Shown here one piece after another: positions 52,414 through 59,959 of a stretch of 64,000 bases of DNA. The DNA is from Chlamydiales bacterium (lineage in GTDB: Bacteria > Chlamydiota > Chlamydiia > Chlamydiales > JAAKFR01). Numbering within the stretch: position 1 is the first letter of the stretch; every line of letters starts with the position of its first letter. The notes beneath the pieces were generated by a model. It worked only from the letters and a program-made list of their open reading frames with translations. It did no database searches and was not told where the DNA came from. The stretch is taken from NCBI GenBank assembly GCA_024233495.1, contig JACKPM010000006.1, positions 40,002 through 104,001 on the forward strand, in the 5' to 3' direction. A program made the translations under genes and the position numbers.

Positions 52414-53185
52414 TGATGGAATTGAAGCGTTGGGTTTATCCACCCTGTGGAAGGCGTTGCACGCCGCTGATTTTGCCGATATTTCAATTGTTGCGCCTGC
52501 AAAAGAGCAGTCCGGAACAGGCGTGAGTATCACATGGAATCGCCCCCTCCACATCCAAGAAGTAGAATGGGCAGGCAACACACAAGCATGGAGCGTAGAA
52601 GGCTCCCCTGCCGATTGTGTGAAGCTAGGAGCACGCGTCATCCTTGACCGCAAGCCTGACTTGGTAGTGTCAGGAATTAATGCTGGCTCAAATGCAGGCC
52701 GCAACGTGTTGCACTCTGGCACAGCGGGAGCTGTGATCGAAGGGCTTTTGCGCGGCGTGCCTGGCGTAGCGCTCTCTTGTGAGGATGGAGACAACCCCAA
52801 CTACCATGTGGCTGAGCTCTATATCGCTTCAATTGTGCGCTACGTGCTTGACAACCCTCTCCCCGATGGCACCTTCCTCAATGTGAACTTTCCTCATGCT
52901 GCTCAAGAGCGGGTCAAAGGGTTTCGATTGACGCGGCAAGGAAGAGGACGTTGGGCTGAAGATCCAAAGCTGCATGCTAATCATGAAAAAGGAGCTAGCT
53001 GGTGGCTAGGCGGAAAGCCGCAAGAGCTCGATGAAGACCCTGATTGTGACATTGCGTGGATGCGTCAAGGCTACGTTGCAGCTGCTCCTATTCACATTCA
53101 CGAGCTCACTGACAGGAGAGAATTACGAGAGCGGAAAGCGCATTTTGAAGAATATTTCGCAAACCATCCCAAAATCGTTGTGTAA
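52385..53185 (+). CDS. surE: 5'/3'-nucleotidase SurE
   Basis: A 266-residue metal-dependent nucleotidase. LLLTNDDGIEALG provides the metal Asp pair, then SGINAGSNAGRNVLHSGTAGAVIEG and a GTFLNVNFP segment. It removes phosphate from nucleoside monophosphates in the cytosol. I chose the ATG at 52385 with GAGGAGAG just upstream; the ATG at 52361 would add eight residues. It overlaps the TtcA-like gene by 29 bp. A pair of tRNA genes follows. Confidence 0.9.
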   Translation: MRPHLLLTNDDGIEALGLSTLWKALHAADFADISIVAPAKEQSGTGVSITWNRPLHIQEVEWAGNTQAWSVEGSPADCVKLGARVILDRKPDLVVSGINAGSNAGRNVLHSGTAGAVIEGLLRGVPGVALSCEDGDNPNYHVAELYIASIVRYVLDNPLPDGTFLNVNFPHAAQERVKGFRLTRQGRGRWAEDPKLHANHEKGASWWLGGKPQELDEDPDCDIAWMRQGYVAAAPIHIHELTDRRELRERKAHFEEYFANHPKIVV

Positions 53186-53220
53186 AATTCTGCCAATCGG
53201 TAGCATAGTCTTCTTTTTTG

Positions 53221-53292
53221 GGGCGTATAGCTCAGCGGTAGAGCTCCTGTCTTACACACAGGCGGTCATAGGTTCGAATCCTTTTGCGCCCA
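53221..53292 (+). tRNA. tRNA-Val (TAC)
   Basis: A 72-nt cloverleaf: acceptor GGGCGTA/TGCGCCC, anticodon loop CTTACAC giving TAC, T-arm AGGTTCGAATCCT. It is followed 22 bases later by tRNA-Asp in the same direction. Confidence 0.95.
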
Positions 53293-53314
53293 AAAGAGAT
53301 ATCCGGCAACGCGA

Positions 53315-53388
53315 GCGGGAGTAGTTCAACTGGTTAGAGCACCGCCCTGTCACGGCGGAAGTTGCGGGTTCGAGTCCCGTCTCCCGCG
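53315..53388 (+). tRNA. tRNA-Asp (GTC)
   Basis: A 74-nt cloverleaf: acceptor GCGGGAG/CTCCCGC with discriminator G, anticodon loop CTGTCAC giving GTC, T-arm CGGGTTCGAGTCCCG. It ends 21 bases before the YitT-like gene. Confidence 0.95.
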
Positions 53389-53409
53389 TTGCCTTTTTTA
53401 TCCCTTTTC

Positions 53410-54348
53410 ATGTACGGTGTTGCTATGCACTCAAAAAATCAGCCAACCTCATTCAAGTTCGGTAAGTTTTATCTCAAGACGCTTTTTTGGTTTGTTATTG
53501 GCGCTGCTCTTGCTGCCTTTGCAATCGATGTTGTACTCATTCCAAATCGTTTGATTGACGGCGGCGTTGTGGGTATTTCCATGATGGCTGCCCATCTTTC
53601 AAAAGAAAAGCTCTTGCCTCTCTATCTGGTTGTTTTTAACGCACCTTTTGTTTTTCTTGCTCTGAAGCAAATTGGAAAACACTTTGTCATCCAGATGTTT
53701 ACCGCTCTTATACTCTTTGCGATTTCTCTTTCACTCTATTTCTGGATTCCTGAGTGGCTTCATGTTACCCCTCTTAGTTTTAACGGAAGCGATCTCGAGG
53801 TGATCATTCTCGGCGGCTTTATTCTAGGCATTGGTATTGGGCTTATTATACGCAATGGTGGCTCCACGGATGGAACAGAAATCATGGGAATCATCGTCAA
53901 CAGAAAGCGCGGTTTTTCTGTGGGCCAGGTGATTTTAGCCTCAAATATCGTTATCTTTGCCATTGCTGGTTTCGTCTACAAAAACTGGCATACCGCGTTT
54001 ATGTCGCTCATGACCTATGTTGTGGCGACTAAGGTGATGGACATGGTGATCGTCGGTTTTGAAGACACGAAGTCTGCGATGATCATCAGCTCAAACCCGC
54101 AACACCTAGCGGACGTCCTCATGAAAGAGCTTGGCATTGGGCTTACGGTGATGTATGGCAGAGGTGGCTTTACGGGTGACACGCGAGAAATCCTCTACGT
54201 TGTTGTAGAGCGTCTTCAATTGGCAGAACTCAAAGAGCTCGTCCACAGAGAGGATCCATCAGCATTCATAGCCATTGAGAACCTGCATGAGGTGATTAAC
54301 GGGCGGCATAACCCTCATACGGTGGATAAAAAGAGTGGGAAATCTTAA
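53410..54348 (+). CDS. YitT family membrane protein
   Basis: A 312-residue protein with five or six membrane helices (YitT/DUF161-type, including IDVVLIPNRLIDGGVVGISMM and IRNGGSTDGTEIMGIIVN) and a C-terminal soluble DUF2179-like domain with TGDTREILYVVVERLQL. The family function is unsettled; transport is suspected. The ATG at 53410 is taken, and 53425 is an alternative. A longer frame reaching into tRNA-Asp is not real. Its 3' end overlaps the converging ubiX-like gene by 53 bp. Confidence 0.85.
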   Translation: MYGVAMHSKNQPTSFKFGKFYLKTLFWFVIGAALAAFAIDVVLIPNRLIDGGVVGISMMAAHLSKEKLLPLYLVVFNAPFVFLALKQIGKHFVIQMFTALILFAISLSLYFWIPEWLHVTPLSFNGSDLEVIILGGFILGIGIGLIIRNGGSTDGTEIMGIIVNRKRGFSVGQVILASNIVIFAIAGFVYKNWHTAFMSLMTYVVATKVMDMVIVGFEDTKSAMIISSNPQHLADVLMKELGIGLTVMYGRGGFTGDTREILYVVVERLQLAELKELVHREDPSAFIAIENLHEVINGRHNPHTVDKKSGKS

Positions 54349-54886
54349 AGCACTCTAGCACCTTTCCCACGATAAAGTCTTCAACACATCCAATGGATTC
54401 AGGATTCGTATACCACGCAGGAACTGGCGGAACGATTGTAGCGCCGAGCTGGCTTAGCTTTAACATGTTTTCAAGATGTAGCGTAGAAAAGGGCGTCTCC
54501 CGTGGTACGATCACCAAAGGGCGTCTCTCTTTGATCGTCACATCTGCAGCGCGCCGCAAGCAGTTATCTCCCATTCCATACGCAACAGCGGCAACAGTTG
54601 CCATGCTGCATGGAATGATCACCATCCCCTCAGTGTAGTGAGAGCCACTGCAAATTGTTGCTCCAATATCGCTCTGATGATGCAGCGTCACCCCCTGGCC
54701 AAACCTCTCAACAAAGCGTCGCGTCGTGGCAAAATCCTCACCAAGCTCGTGCGCTGCTGTATAGAGTGCACCCTTGCTGACGACCAATTCAATCTCATAT
54801 TCAGCCTCAAGCAGAGCGTGCACTGTCTTCACTCCAAGGACGATGCCTGTGGCGCCTGAGATGCCAACAACTATGCGCTTCCCCAT
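54296..54886 (-). CDS. Flavin prenyltransferase UbiX/MqnM type
   Basis: A 196-residue protein that makes prenylated FMN for UbiD-type decarboxylases. Landmarks: VGISGATGIVLGV, IIPCSMATVAAVAYGMGDNCLRRAADVTIKERRPLVIVPRETPFS and MLKLSQLGATIVPPVPAWY. It overlaps the prenyltransferase gene upstream by 16 bp, so the two act in one pathway. In chlamydiae quinones are made by the futalosine route, so a menaquinone role (MqnM) fits better than ubiquinone; that is inference. Confidence 0.9.
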   Translation of the reverse strand: MGKRIVVGISGATGIVLGVKTVHALLEAEYEIELVVSKGALYTAAHELGEDFATTRRFVERFGQGVTLHHQSDIGATICSGSHYTEGMVIIPCSMATVAAVAYGMGDNCLRRAADVTIKERRPLVIVPRETPFSTLHLENMLKLSQLGATIVPPVPAWYTNPESIGCVEDFIVGKVLECFKISHSFYPPYEGYAAR

Positions 54887-55776
54887 ATTACCCCTACTAT
54901 GACGAAGAAGAGCACAATCAACGGTACACTCACATTACAGTTGAAAAAGAGAGAAGGAATTCGCTCAATCGCCTTCTCCTTCAGAGCCGCAGCTAACCTG
55001 CGATGGAAACGCACATACAATCCAATCAAAAGAATCGGCCCCCAAAGACAAATGCGTGGAAAACCTCCCTTCGTGCACAACAAATAGAAAAAAAGCACGA
55101 CAAACAGATGAGCTCCTCTTGCAACCCAAAGTGAGCGCTCAGCTCCCAACCTTGCTGGAATGCTGTGCAGCTTCTCCTTCACATCGAAGCTCACATCTTG
55201 AATCGCCCACGCAATATCTGTGGCTGAAATCGATAAACCTGACATTAATCCGAGCAAAACAGCCGTCTTCTCAACTCCTCCTGTCAAGACAGCCGCCGCC
55301 ATCACTGGCCCTAAAAAGTGTATAGAACCCAAAACGAAGTGGCACACCATGTGAATCCGCTTCATATAGGAGTACAGGACGATCAAAAAAGCTGCGATAA
55401 GCCCCAAGTAAAAACAACTCTTATTAATGAAGGCGCACATCAAAACAAAGGCAAATAAGCATCCCCATGCAATCATCCCTGCCTGTTGGGGCGTCGCTCG
55501 CCCTGAAGGAATCGGGCGCTCTTTTGTGCGTGCATTCTTTGCATCAATCTTACAGTCAATGAGCTGATTGAACGCCATCCCTGATAAACGCGCCGCCATA
55601 AAAGCAGGCACAATCCACAAGAAGCGAAGCGCTTCGATCACCCTAAAATTGAAGAAAAAATCAAACTTTGCAAAAGGAATGAGAGCTCCCGTTAAGACAA
55701 ATGGGAGTGCAAACAGGGAGAATTCCAGTTTGGTTAATTCCTTAAAAGTGGAAAACGTCAACTTTTGCTTTTGCAT
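54871..55776 (-). CDS. UbiA-family prenyltransferase (quinone biosynthesis)
   Basis: A 301-residue integral membrane enzyme with about eight helices. It has a polar first Asp-rich region in MAFNQLIDCKIDAKNARTKERPIPSG (compare NxxxDxxxD) and the second DVSFDVKEK region. It attaches an isoprenoid tail to an aromatic acid in quinone synthesis. The 16-bp overlap with the UbiX-type gene suggests the futalosine menaquinone pathway (MqnP). Length is normal for the family. Confidence 0.88.
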   Translation of the reverse strand: MQKQKLTFSTFKELTKLEFSLFALPFVLTGALIPFAKFDFFFNFRVIEALRFLWIVPAFMAARLSGMAFNQLIDCKIDAKNARTKERPIPSGRATPQQAGMIAWGCLFAFVLMCAFINKSCFYLGLIAAFLIVLYSYMKRIHMVCHFVLGSIHFLGPVMAAAVLTGGVEKTAVLLGLMSGLSISATDIAWAIQDVSFDVKEKLHSIPARLGAERSLWVARGAHLFVVLFFYLLCTKGGFPRICLWGPILLIGLYVRFHRRLAAALKEKAIERIPSLFFNCNVSVPLIVLFFVIVGVIWGSA

Positions 55777-55809
55777 AAATTTTCCTTTGTTTTATGAGTG
55801 AAATATACC

Positions 55810-56490
55810 ATGCCTGATGTCAAGCTTCAACTAGATTCGTGGCGCATATTCCGCATCGTGTCGGAATTTGTAGACGGCTTTGAGACAATGGTGAGCGTCG
55901 GTCCCTCTGTCTCGATCTTCGGCTCAGCGCGCATCGATCCAAGTCACCCCTACTACTCTGTCACTCGCAATCTTGCTGAAAAGATCTCTAAAAAAGGGAT
56001 TGGGATCATCACTGGAGGCGGCCCTGGCGTCATGGCTGCTGCGAATGAAGGCGCACAAAAAGGGGGTGCTCCCTCGTGCGGCATCGCTATTAACCTCCCC
56101 TACGAAGAAACGCATAACCCCTTCATCGACAAAAAATACTTGCTCAACCTCCGCTACTATTTTGTCAGAAAAGTGATGTTTGTACGCTATGCAATGGCAT
56201 GTATCTTTATGCCAGGCGGTTTTGGCACACTGGACGAACTCTTTGAAACCCTTACACTTATCCAAACAAAGAAAGTAAAACCCTTTCCCATCTTCCTTGT
56301 GGGGAAAGAGCACTGGTCAGGCCTTCTTGACTGGCTTAGAAAGACCCCAACCCCGGCTGGCTACCTTACTCCCGAAGATTTTAATCTTTTTACCTGCACA
56401 GACGACCTAGACTTCATCACCCAAAAAATTGACGAGCACGCACAAGAGGCGCGGGCGACTCCCACCTTTGATCTTGGCCAAGACTCTTGA
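55810..56490 (+). CDS. LOG-family (lysine decarboxylase-like) phosphoribohydrolase
   Basis: A 226-residue protein with the motifs GGGPGVMAAANEG and PGGFGTLDELFE, the second of which is the PGGxGTxxE signature of LOG proteins. These enzymes release adenine or cytokinin bases from nucleoside monophosphates. I prefer the ATG at 55810 over a GTG at 55798; neither has a clear ribosome site. It diverges from the ubiA-like gene with a short gap. The natural substrate in bacteria is uncertain. Confidence 0.88.
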   Translation: MPDVKLQLDSWRIFRIVSEFVDGFETMVSVGPSVSIFGSARIDPSHPYYSVTRNLAEKISKKGIGIITGGGPGVMAAANEGAQKGGAPSCGIAINLPYEETHNPFIDKKYLLNLRYYFVRKVMFVRYAMACIFMPGGFGTLDELFETLTLIQTKKVKPFPIFLVGKEHWSGLLDWLRKTPTPAGYLTPEDFNLFTCTDDLDFITQKIDEHAQEARATPTFDLGQDS

Positions 56491-56524
56491 AGTAAATCTT
56501 ACCCTCCTTATAAAATTCTCCTAT

Positions 56525-56914
56525 ATGAATGGACCCAGACTAGGATATGTTATCCTTTATGTTAAAAATGTTTTAGACACCGTCGCTTTCTATCGAGAGG
56601 CATTTGGTTTAAAAGAGCGCTTTATTCATGAGAGCAAACAATATGCTGAGATGGAAACGGGGCAAACAAGCTTAGCTTTTGCGAACGAGAATTTTGTGAG
56701 AGAGTCTTACCCATTTCGCCAGAACCGCTTGAATCAAGAGGCACCTGGGGCTGAGATAGCTTTAATTTTTAAAGATGTGAATGACGCTTTTAATCAAGCG
56801 CTAAAGGCTGGTGCTGTGGAGGTTTTAGCTCCAGCTCAAAAACCTTGGGGCCAAACGGTTTCTTATGTGCGCGATCAAAATGGATTCATCGTGGAGATAT
56901 GTGACGCCATCTAA
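56525..56914 (+). CDS. VOC/glyoxalase-family protein
   Basis: A 129-residue protein with one vicinal-oxygen-chelate fold: LGYVILYVKNVLDTVAFYREAFGL, then a middle strand set and the end WGQTVSYVRDQNGFIVEICDAI. Family members include glyoxalases, resistance proteins and dioxygenases. The His/Glu metal ligands are not fully in place: E of the last strand is present, but the first-strand His is Tyr/Val. The ATG at 56525 fits the fold. Its stop overlaps the next gene by 14 bp. Confidence 0.85.
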   Translation: MNGPRLGYVILYVKNVLDTVAFYREAFGLKERFIHESKQYAEMETGQTSLAFANENFVRESYPFRQNRLNQEAPGAEIALIFKDVNDAFNQALKAGAVEVLAPAQKPWGQTVSYVRDQNGFIVEICDAI

Positions 56915-57173
56915 TAAGAAACGTTTGCAGGACTTAAAAAACGTTGGCAAGGCCATGCTAGCTGACCTGCGCGCACTTAGCATTGAATCTGTTGAACAGC
57001 TTGCTGCTCAAGATCCTGATGAGCTCTATGCTCGCCTCCAAGAAATCACGGGACAAAAGCATGACCCGTGTGTGTGGGACGTATTCGCTGCGATTATCCA
57101 CCAAGCCAAAACAGGAGAAGCCACACCCTGGTGGGAGTGGACCCCCAAACGTAAGGCGCGCTCTTCTTGCTAA
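56901..57173 (+). CDS. Helix-hairpin-helix 'pathogenicity locus' (Cdd1) family protein
   Basis: A 90-residue protein with the pattern LKNVGKAMLADLRALSIESVEQLAAQDPDELYARL, DPCVWDVFAAII and WWEWTPKRK, matching PF11731-type proteins. The HhH-like part suggests DNA binding, though the function is unknown. The GTG at 56901 is preceded by GGAG at good distance; this start overlaps the VOC gene by 14 bp, so the two form an operon. A longer frame from 56865 is less likely. Confidence 0.82.
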   Translation: MTPSNKKRLQDLKNVGKAMLADLRALSIESVEQLAAQDPDELYARLQEITGQKHDPCVWDVFAAIIHQAKTGEATPWWEWTPKRKARSSC

Positions 57174-57206
57174 AAATCGCCGACATAATTTAGTCTGGTA
57201 TGCCAC

Positions 57207-57289
57207 GCTCGGATGGTGGAATGGTAGACACTAGGGACTTAAAATCCCTTGCCCTTTTGGGCGTGCGGGTTCGAGTCCCGCTCCGAGCA
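57207..57289 (+). tRNA. tRNA-Leu (TAA)
   Basis: An 83-nt cloverleaf: acceptor GCTCGGA/TCCGAGC, anticodon loop ACTTAAAAT giving TAA, a long variable arm (TGCCCTTTTGGGCG) and T-arm GGGTTCGAGTCCC. A short terminator follows directly. Confidence 0.94.
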
Positions 57290-57307
57290 AAAAAGCTTCG
57301 CTTTTTT
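57289..57307 (+). terminator. Terminator after tRNA-Leu
   Basis: AAAAAAGC, loop TTC, GCTTTTTT: an 8-bp perfect stem ending in a T-run, starting at the last base of the tRNA. Confidence 0.75.
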
Positions 57308-57323
57308 GCGAGAGAGAGGGAGC

Positions 57324-57460
57324 CAAACGGTTGGCTCCCGTCGGGACGAGAAGTGAAGCGTCGATGTCTAGCGTAGCGTAGACAGACGCCAGCCGGGACG
57401 AGACTCCGCTCCGTGAGGTGAGAGCAAACGGTTGGCTCCCGTCGGGACGAGAAGTGAAGC
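57324..57460. repeat. Two 36-bp direct repeats downstream of tRNA-Leu
   Basis: CAAACGGTTGGCTCCCGTCG and the following bases to GAAGTGAAGC occur at 57324-57359 and again at 57425-57460, identical over 36 bp. The unit contains a small GGGAC...GTCGGG-type fold. The 65 bp between hold TCTAGCGTAGCGTAGACAGA. The region 57308-57490 has no gene. The purpose is unknown; it may be a tRNA-linked scar or an intergenic repeat family. Confidence 0.8.
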
Positions 57461-57490
57461 AAAGAAGATACCTCTTACTACGATGAAGCA

Positions 57491-57742
57491 ATGTTCACGA
57501 ATAATGCGTTGGAGAAGGTGCAGAAAAGAATCGATGCGAAAGGGGTCAGTGACTACATTGAGCTTATGAAGGGCGATGTTGTGAATACGCTGCCTGCAGC
57601 TGAGGCTAAAGAAGCGTACCTCCTTGTGGATGACGCGAGACTTTCTGGTGTCACAAAGGCAGCGCACACTTTCTTGTACACTCACCCCTCTTACCAGAAA
57701 ACTCCCCTTCTCTTCAATTTTGACTACCTTCATAGCACTTGA
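57491..57742 (+). pseudogene. Truncated methyltransferase-like fragment
   Basis: An 83-codon frame reading ALEKVQKRIDAKGVSDYIELMKGDVVNTLP and then ...EAYLLVDDARLSGVTKAAHTFLYTHPSYQKTPLLF. The first part resembles the middle of TylF/macrocin-O-methyltransferase-type enzymes, which have an N-terminal SAM domain absent here. It ends three bases before the glycosyltransferase start, so it may be the 3' end of a gene whose front was replaced by the repeat region. It is read as a remnant; a small intact gene is not excluded. Confidence 0.4.
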
Positions 57743-57744
57743 GC

Positions 57745-58785
57745 ATGACCTTCTACATCAATGGAAAATTCCTACAAGACGAGAACTTAGCAGGGGTTGG
57801 ACGATACGGTGTGGAGGTAATTCCGCGCCTCCTTGCTTGTTTTCCTAAAGCGCAGATCCTTGCCCCAAAAAACATTCCAAAAAAGTGGAAAGAGACCTTC
57901 CCTCTTGTGCAATTCGGACGATTTCGTGGAGCTGCGTGGGAGCAATTTGACTTGCCTTTGTTTTTGAGGGGAAAGAAAGAAAAACTCCTCAATGTGGCAA
58001 ACACAGCGCCACTAAGCTATCAGCACAACTTCACCGTTGTGCATGACATTATTTCCCTTACAAATCCCGAGTGGTACTCATTGAAAGCCAGGCTGTACTT
58101 CCGTATGCTCCAACCAGGTTCGATCCGAAATTCGAAACATCTATTTACTGTGAGTCATTTTTCGAAGCGTGAAATCCTAAGGCATTTTCAGTTGCCATCA
58201 AATCACATCACGGTGACCCCGAGCGCAGCTGGAGATTTTTGGAGAGTCGACCGTTCTCAAAAAAATCAAGAGGGACGCTATCTTTTAGCTGTCTCTTCTC
58301 TTGACCCCAGAAAGAATTTTTCTTCTCTCATCAAAGCTTTCTTAAAATTAAAGGACAATGATTTAAAACTTATTATTGTGGGCGGCTCTGACAAAACCTT
58401 TCCTCAGCTCAAGCTCCCTATCCCCAGCGAAAAGGCGCATTTAGTCAAGTTCACGGGGTTTCTCCCAGATGAACAACTCCGCCACCTTTATTCGCATGCT
58501 TTGGCATTTGTTTTTCCCTCTTTGAAAGAAGGGTTTGGAGCGCCAGCTATCGAAGCGATGCAATGTGGCTGTCCTGTTATTGCATCGGACATCCCTGTTT
58601 TACATGAGATTTGTGCAGAAGCTGCCCTTTTCGCTGATCCTTACTCTATTCCTTCTCTTCGGGAGCAAATAGAGCGTCTCATCAATGATTCTGCACTACG
58701 CTCCCAGCTGCAGCAAAAAGGGTTTAAACGCGCAGCAGATTTTAGCTGGGACCTCACCGCTCAAGAGGTTTCAAAGAGGCTTTAG
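57745..58785 (+). CDS. Glycosyltransferase family 4 (GT-B)
   Basis: A 346-residue retaining glycosyltransferase. Key parts are DENLAGVGRYGVEVIPRL, the VVHDIISLTNPEWYS segment, LAVSSLDPRKNFSSLIKAF and the E-x7-E type end FPSLKEGFGAPAIEAMQCGCPVIASDIP. It transfers sugar from a nucleotide donor onto lipid or polysaccharide acceptors at the cytosolic membrane face. It starts at ATG 57745 right after a remnant gene. It is full length for GT4. Confidence 0.9.
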   Translation: MTFYINGKFLQDENLAGVGRYGVEVIPRLLACFPKAQILAPKNIPKKWKETFPLVQFGRFRGAAWEQFDLPLFLRGKKEKLLNVANTAPLSYQHNFTVVHDIISLTNPEWYSLKARLYFRMLQPGSIRNSKHLFTVSHFSKREILRHFQLPSNHITVTPSAAGDFWRVDRSQKNQEGRYLLAVSSLDPRKNFSSLIKAFLKLKDNDLKLIIVGGSDKTFPQLKLPIPSEKAHLVKFTGFLPDEQLRHLYSHALAFVFPSLKEGFGAPAIEAMQCGCPVIASDIPVLHEICAEAALFADPYSIPSLREQIERLINDSALRSQLQQKGFKRAADFSWDLTAQEVSKRL

Positions 58786-58864
58786 GACGAGAATGAATTC
58801 TTCCAACCTACTTAGATGCCTCACGCAATTTTATTTGATTTGTGCAGACCTATTCTTAAGAAAT

Positions 58865-59617
58865 ATGTTGACAATTGGTGATGTTATAGTCAAATCGGCT
58901 GAAAAGTTTAGATGGGCGATAAAACTTTTTCCTCTTCTTCTCTCTTCATTTTCGTATTGTGAAGTTGAGCCAGGAGTTCATGTTCTAAAAGTTGAGCCCG
59001 CTTGCTATGAGATGCGCATTGTACGTGCTGAGGGAAGACAAACCGTTTTAGAGCTCTCTGATGGTGCTGTGGCTGCTGTTAATGGCGGTTTCTTCTCAGC
59101 TGAGGGTGAACCTCGTGGCATCTTGAAAATTGATGGCATTTGGCATGCACTTCCAACCAAGGAGCGGGGCGCTATTGGGTGGAAAGTTGGAGGCACAACT
59201 ACTCTTTTTGACCGTGTTCTTACTGTCAATGCAAGATGGGAGTCGATGGAAAATATTGTAGGCGGCGCTCCCCTCTTGATCAAAAATGGAAGGAAAATTA
59301 CCGACTTTTCTTGTGAGCGCACACTAGACTCTTTTCTAACACTCCCGCATGCACGCACAGCTGTGGGAGTGGACTGCATGGGCACTTGGGTTTTTGTAGC
59401 TGTCGATGCACCAGGAATGGTGATGTCTGAGCTTGCTGACTTAATGGAAACACTCAACTGCCTCAATGCTCTCAACCTCGATGGAGGGGGCTCCACAACA
59501 CTCGTTATCGAAAACAAAGTGATGAACTCTCCTCTAGGGGATGGCGATTTCGATGATTTGGGAGAATTGAAATTGCGTCCAGTCTCTGACGCAATTACTA
59601 TCTATGAAAAAAACTGA
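58865..59617 (+). CDS. Phosphodiester glycosidase (NAGPA-like) domain protein
   Basis: A 250-residue protein with the NAGPA pattern: AVNGGFFSAEGEPRGILKIDG, APLLIKNGR, HARTAVGVDCMGTWVFVAVD and NALNLDGGGSTTLVIE. Such proteins cleave a phosphodiester-linked N-acetylglucosamine or related sugar. The N-terminus reads basic then hydrophobic (AIKLFPLLLSSFSYC), so an exported protein is likely. The start is uncertain: 58865 is taken; 58793 is longer. Codons just after the start fall in a family A relic (58885-58910), so the signal region may have been rebuilt on it. Confidence 0.8.
   Translation: MLTIGDVIVKSAEKFRWAIKLFPLLLSSFSYCEVEPGVHVLKVEPACYEMRIVRAEGRQTVLELSDGAVAAVNGGFFSAEGEPRGILKIDGIWHALPTKERGAIGWKVGGTTTLFDRVLTVNARWESMENIVGGAPLLIKNGRKITDFSCERTLDSFLTLPHARTAVGVDCMGTWVFVAVDAPGMVMSELADLMETLNCLNALNLDGGGSTTLVIENKVMNSPLGDGDFDDLGELKLRPVSDAITIYEKN
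58885..58910. mobile_element. Family A half-repeat relic
   Basis: TATAGTCAAATCGGCTGAAAAG and four more bases match the left end of family A with two changes, then homology stops. No right half follows. It lies in the coding start of the NAGPA-like gene. Confidence 0.7.
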
Positions 59618-59959
59618 CCATTGCCTCTAAATTCGTATCCATTCAGGGGGGGGCGGGCGGGACAAAATCTAGTCGTACATCATATGGGACACAAAGCAAC
59701 CAGAGTAGTAGATTCATGGAAAGAGCAGTGTCAATCTGGATGACGCTCAAAAAACAAGGCAGGGAAGTTTTGTCTTATTTTGAGCCAGCCTATCGAGCCA
59801 CATTTCAACCTTCTATTCAATCACCCGTTATTTGACCTGCCCCCCAATGAATGGATACCCACTGAACGAATGCCTCTGTCATTTCCAAAGAGAGTCTATT
59901 TTCCAAGCGTCTCCTTTTCGTAATTGCAAAAAACCCATTATTTAGAAACAATTAAGACT
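59618..59959. other. Intergenic region with G-run and direct-repeat copy
   Basis: A 342-bp stretch without a convincing gene. It holds the 21-bp sequence ACTGACCATTGCCTCTAAATT starting at 59613 (second copy at 61301), and a GGGGGGGGCGGGCGGG run (59646-59661) that could form a quadruplex. The final 80 bp are AT-rich and may hold the promoter of the zinc-finger gene. Confidence 0.55.

Noticed and set aside
53362..53409. Extension of the YitT-like frame into tRNA-Asp.
   Set aside because: It would translate the tRNA T-arm and acceptor; later ATGs fit the protein better.
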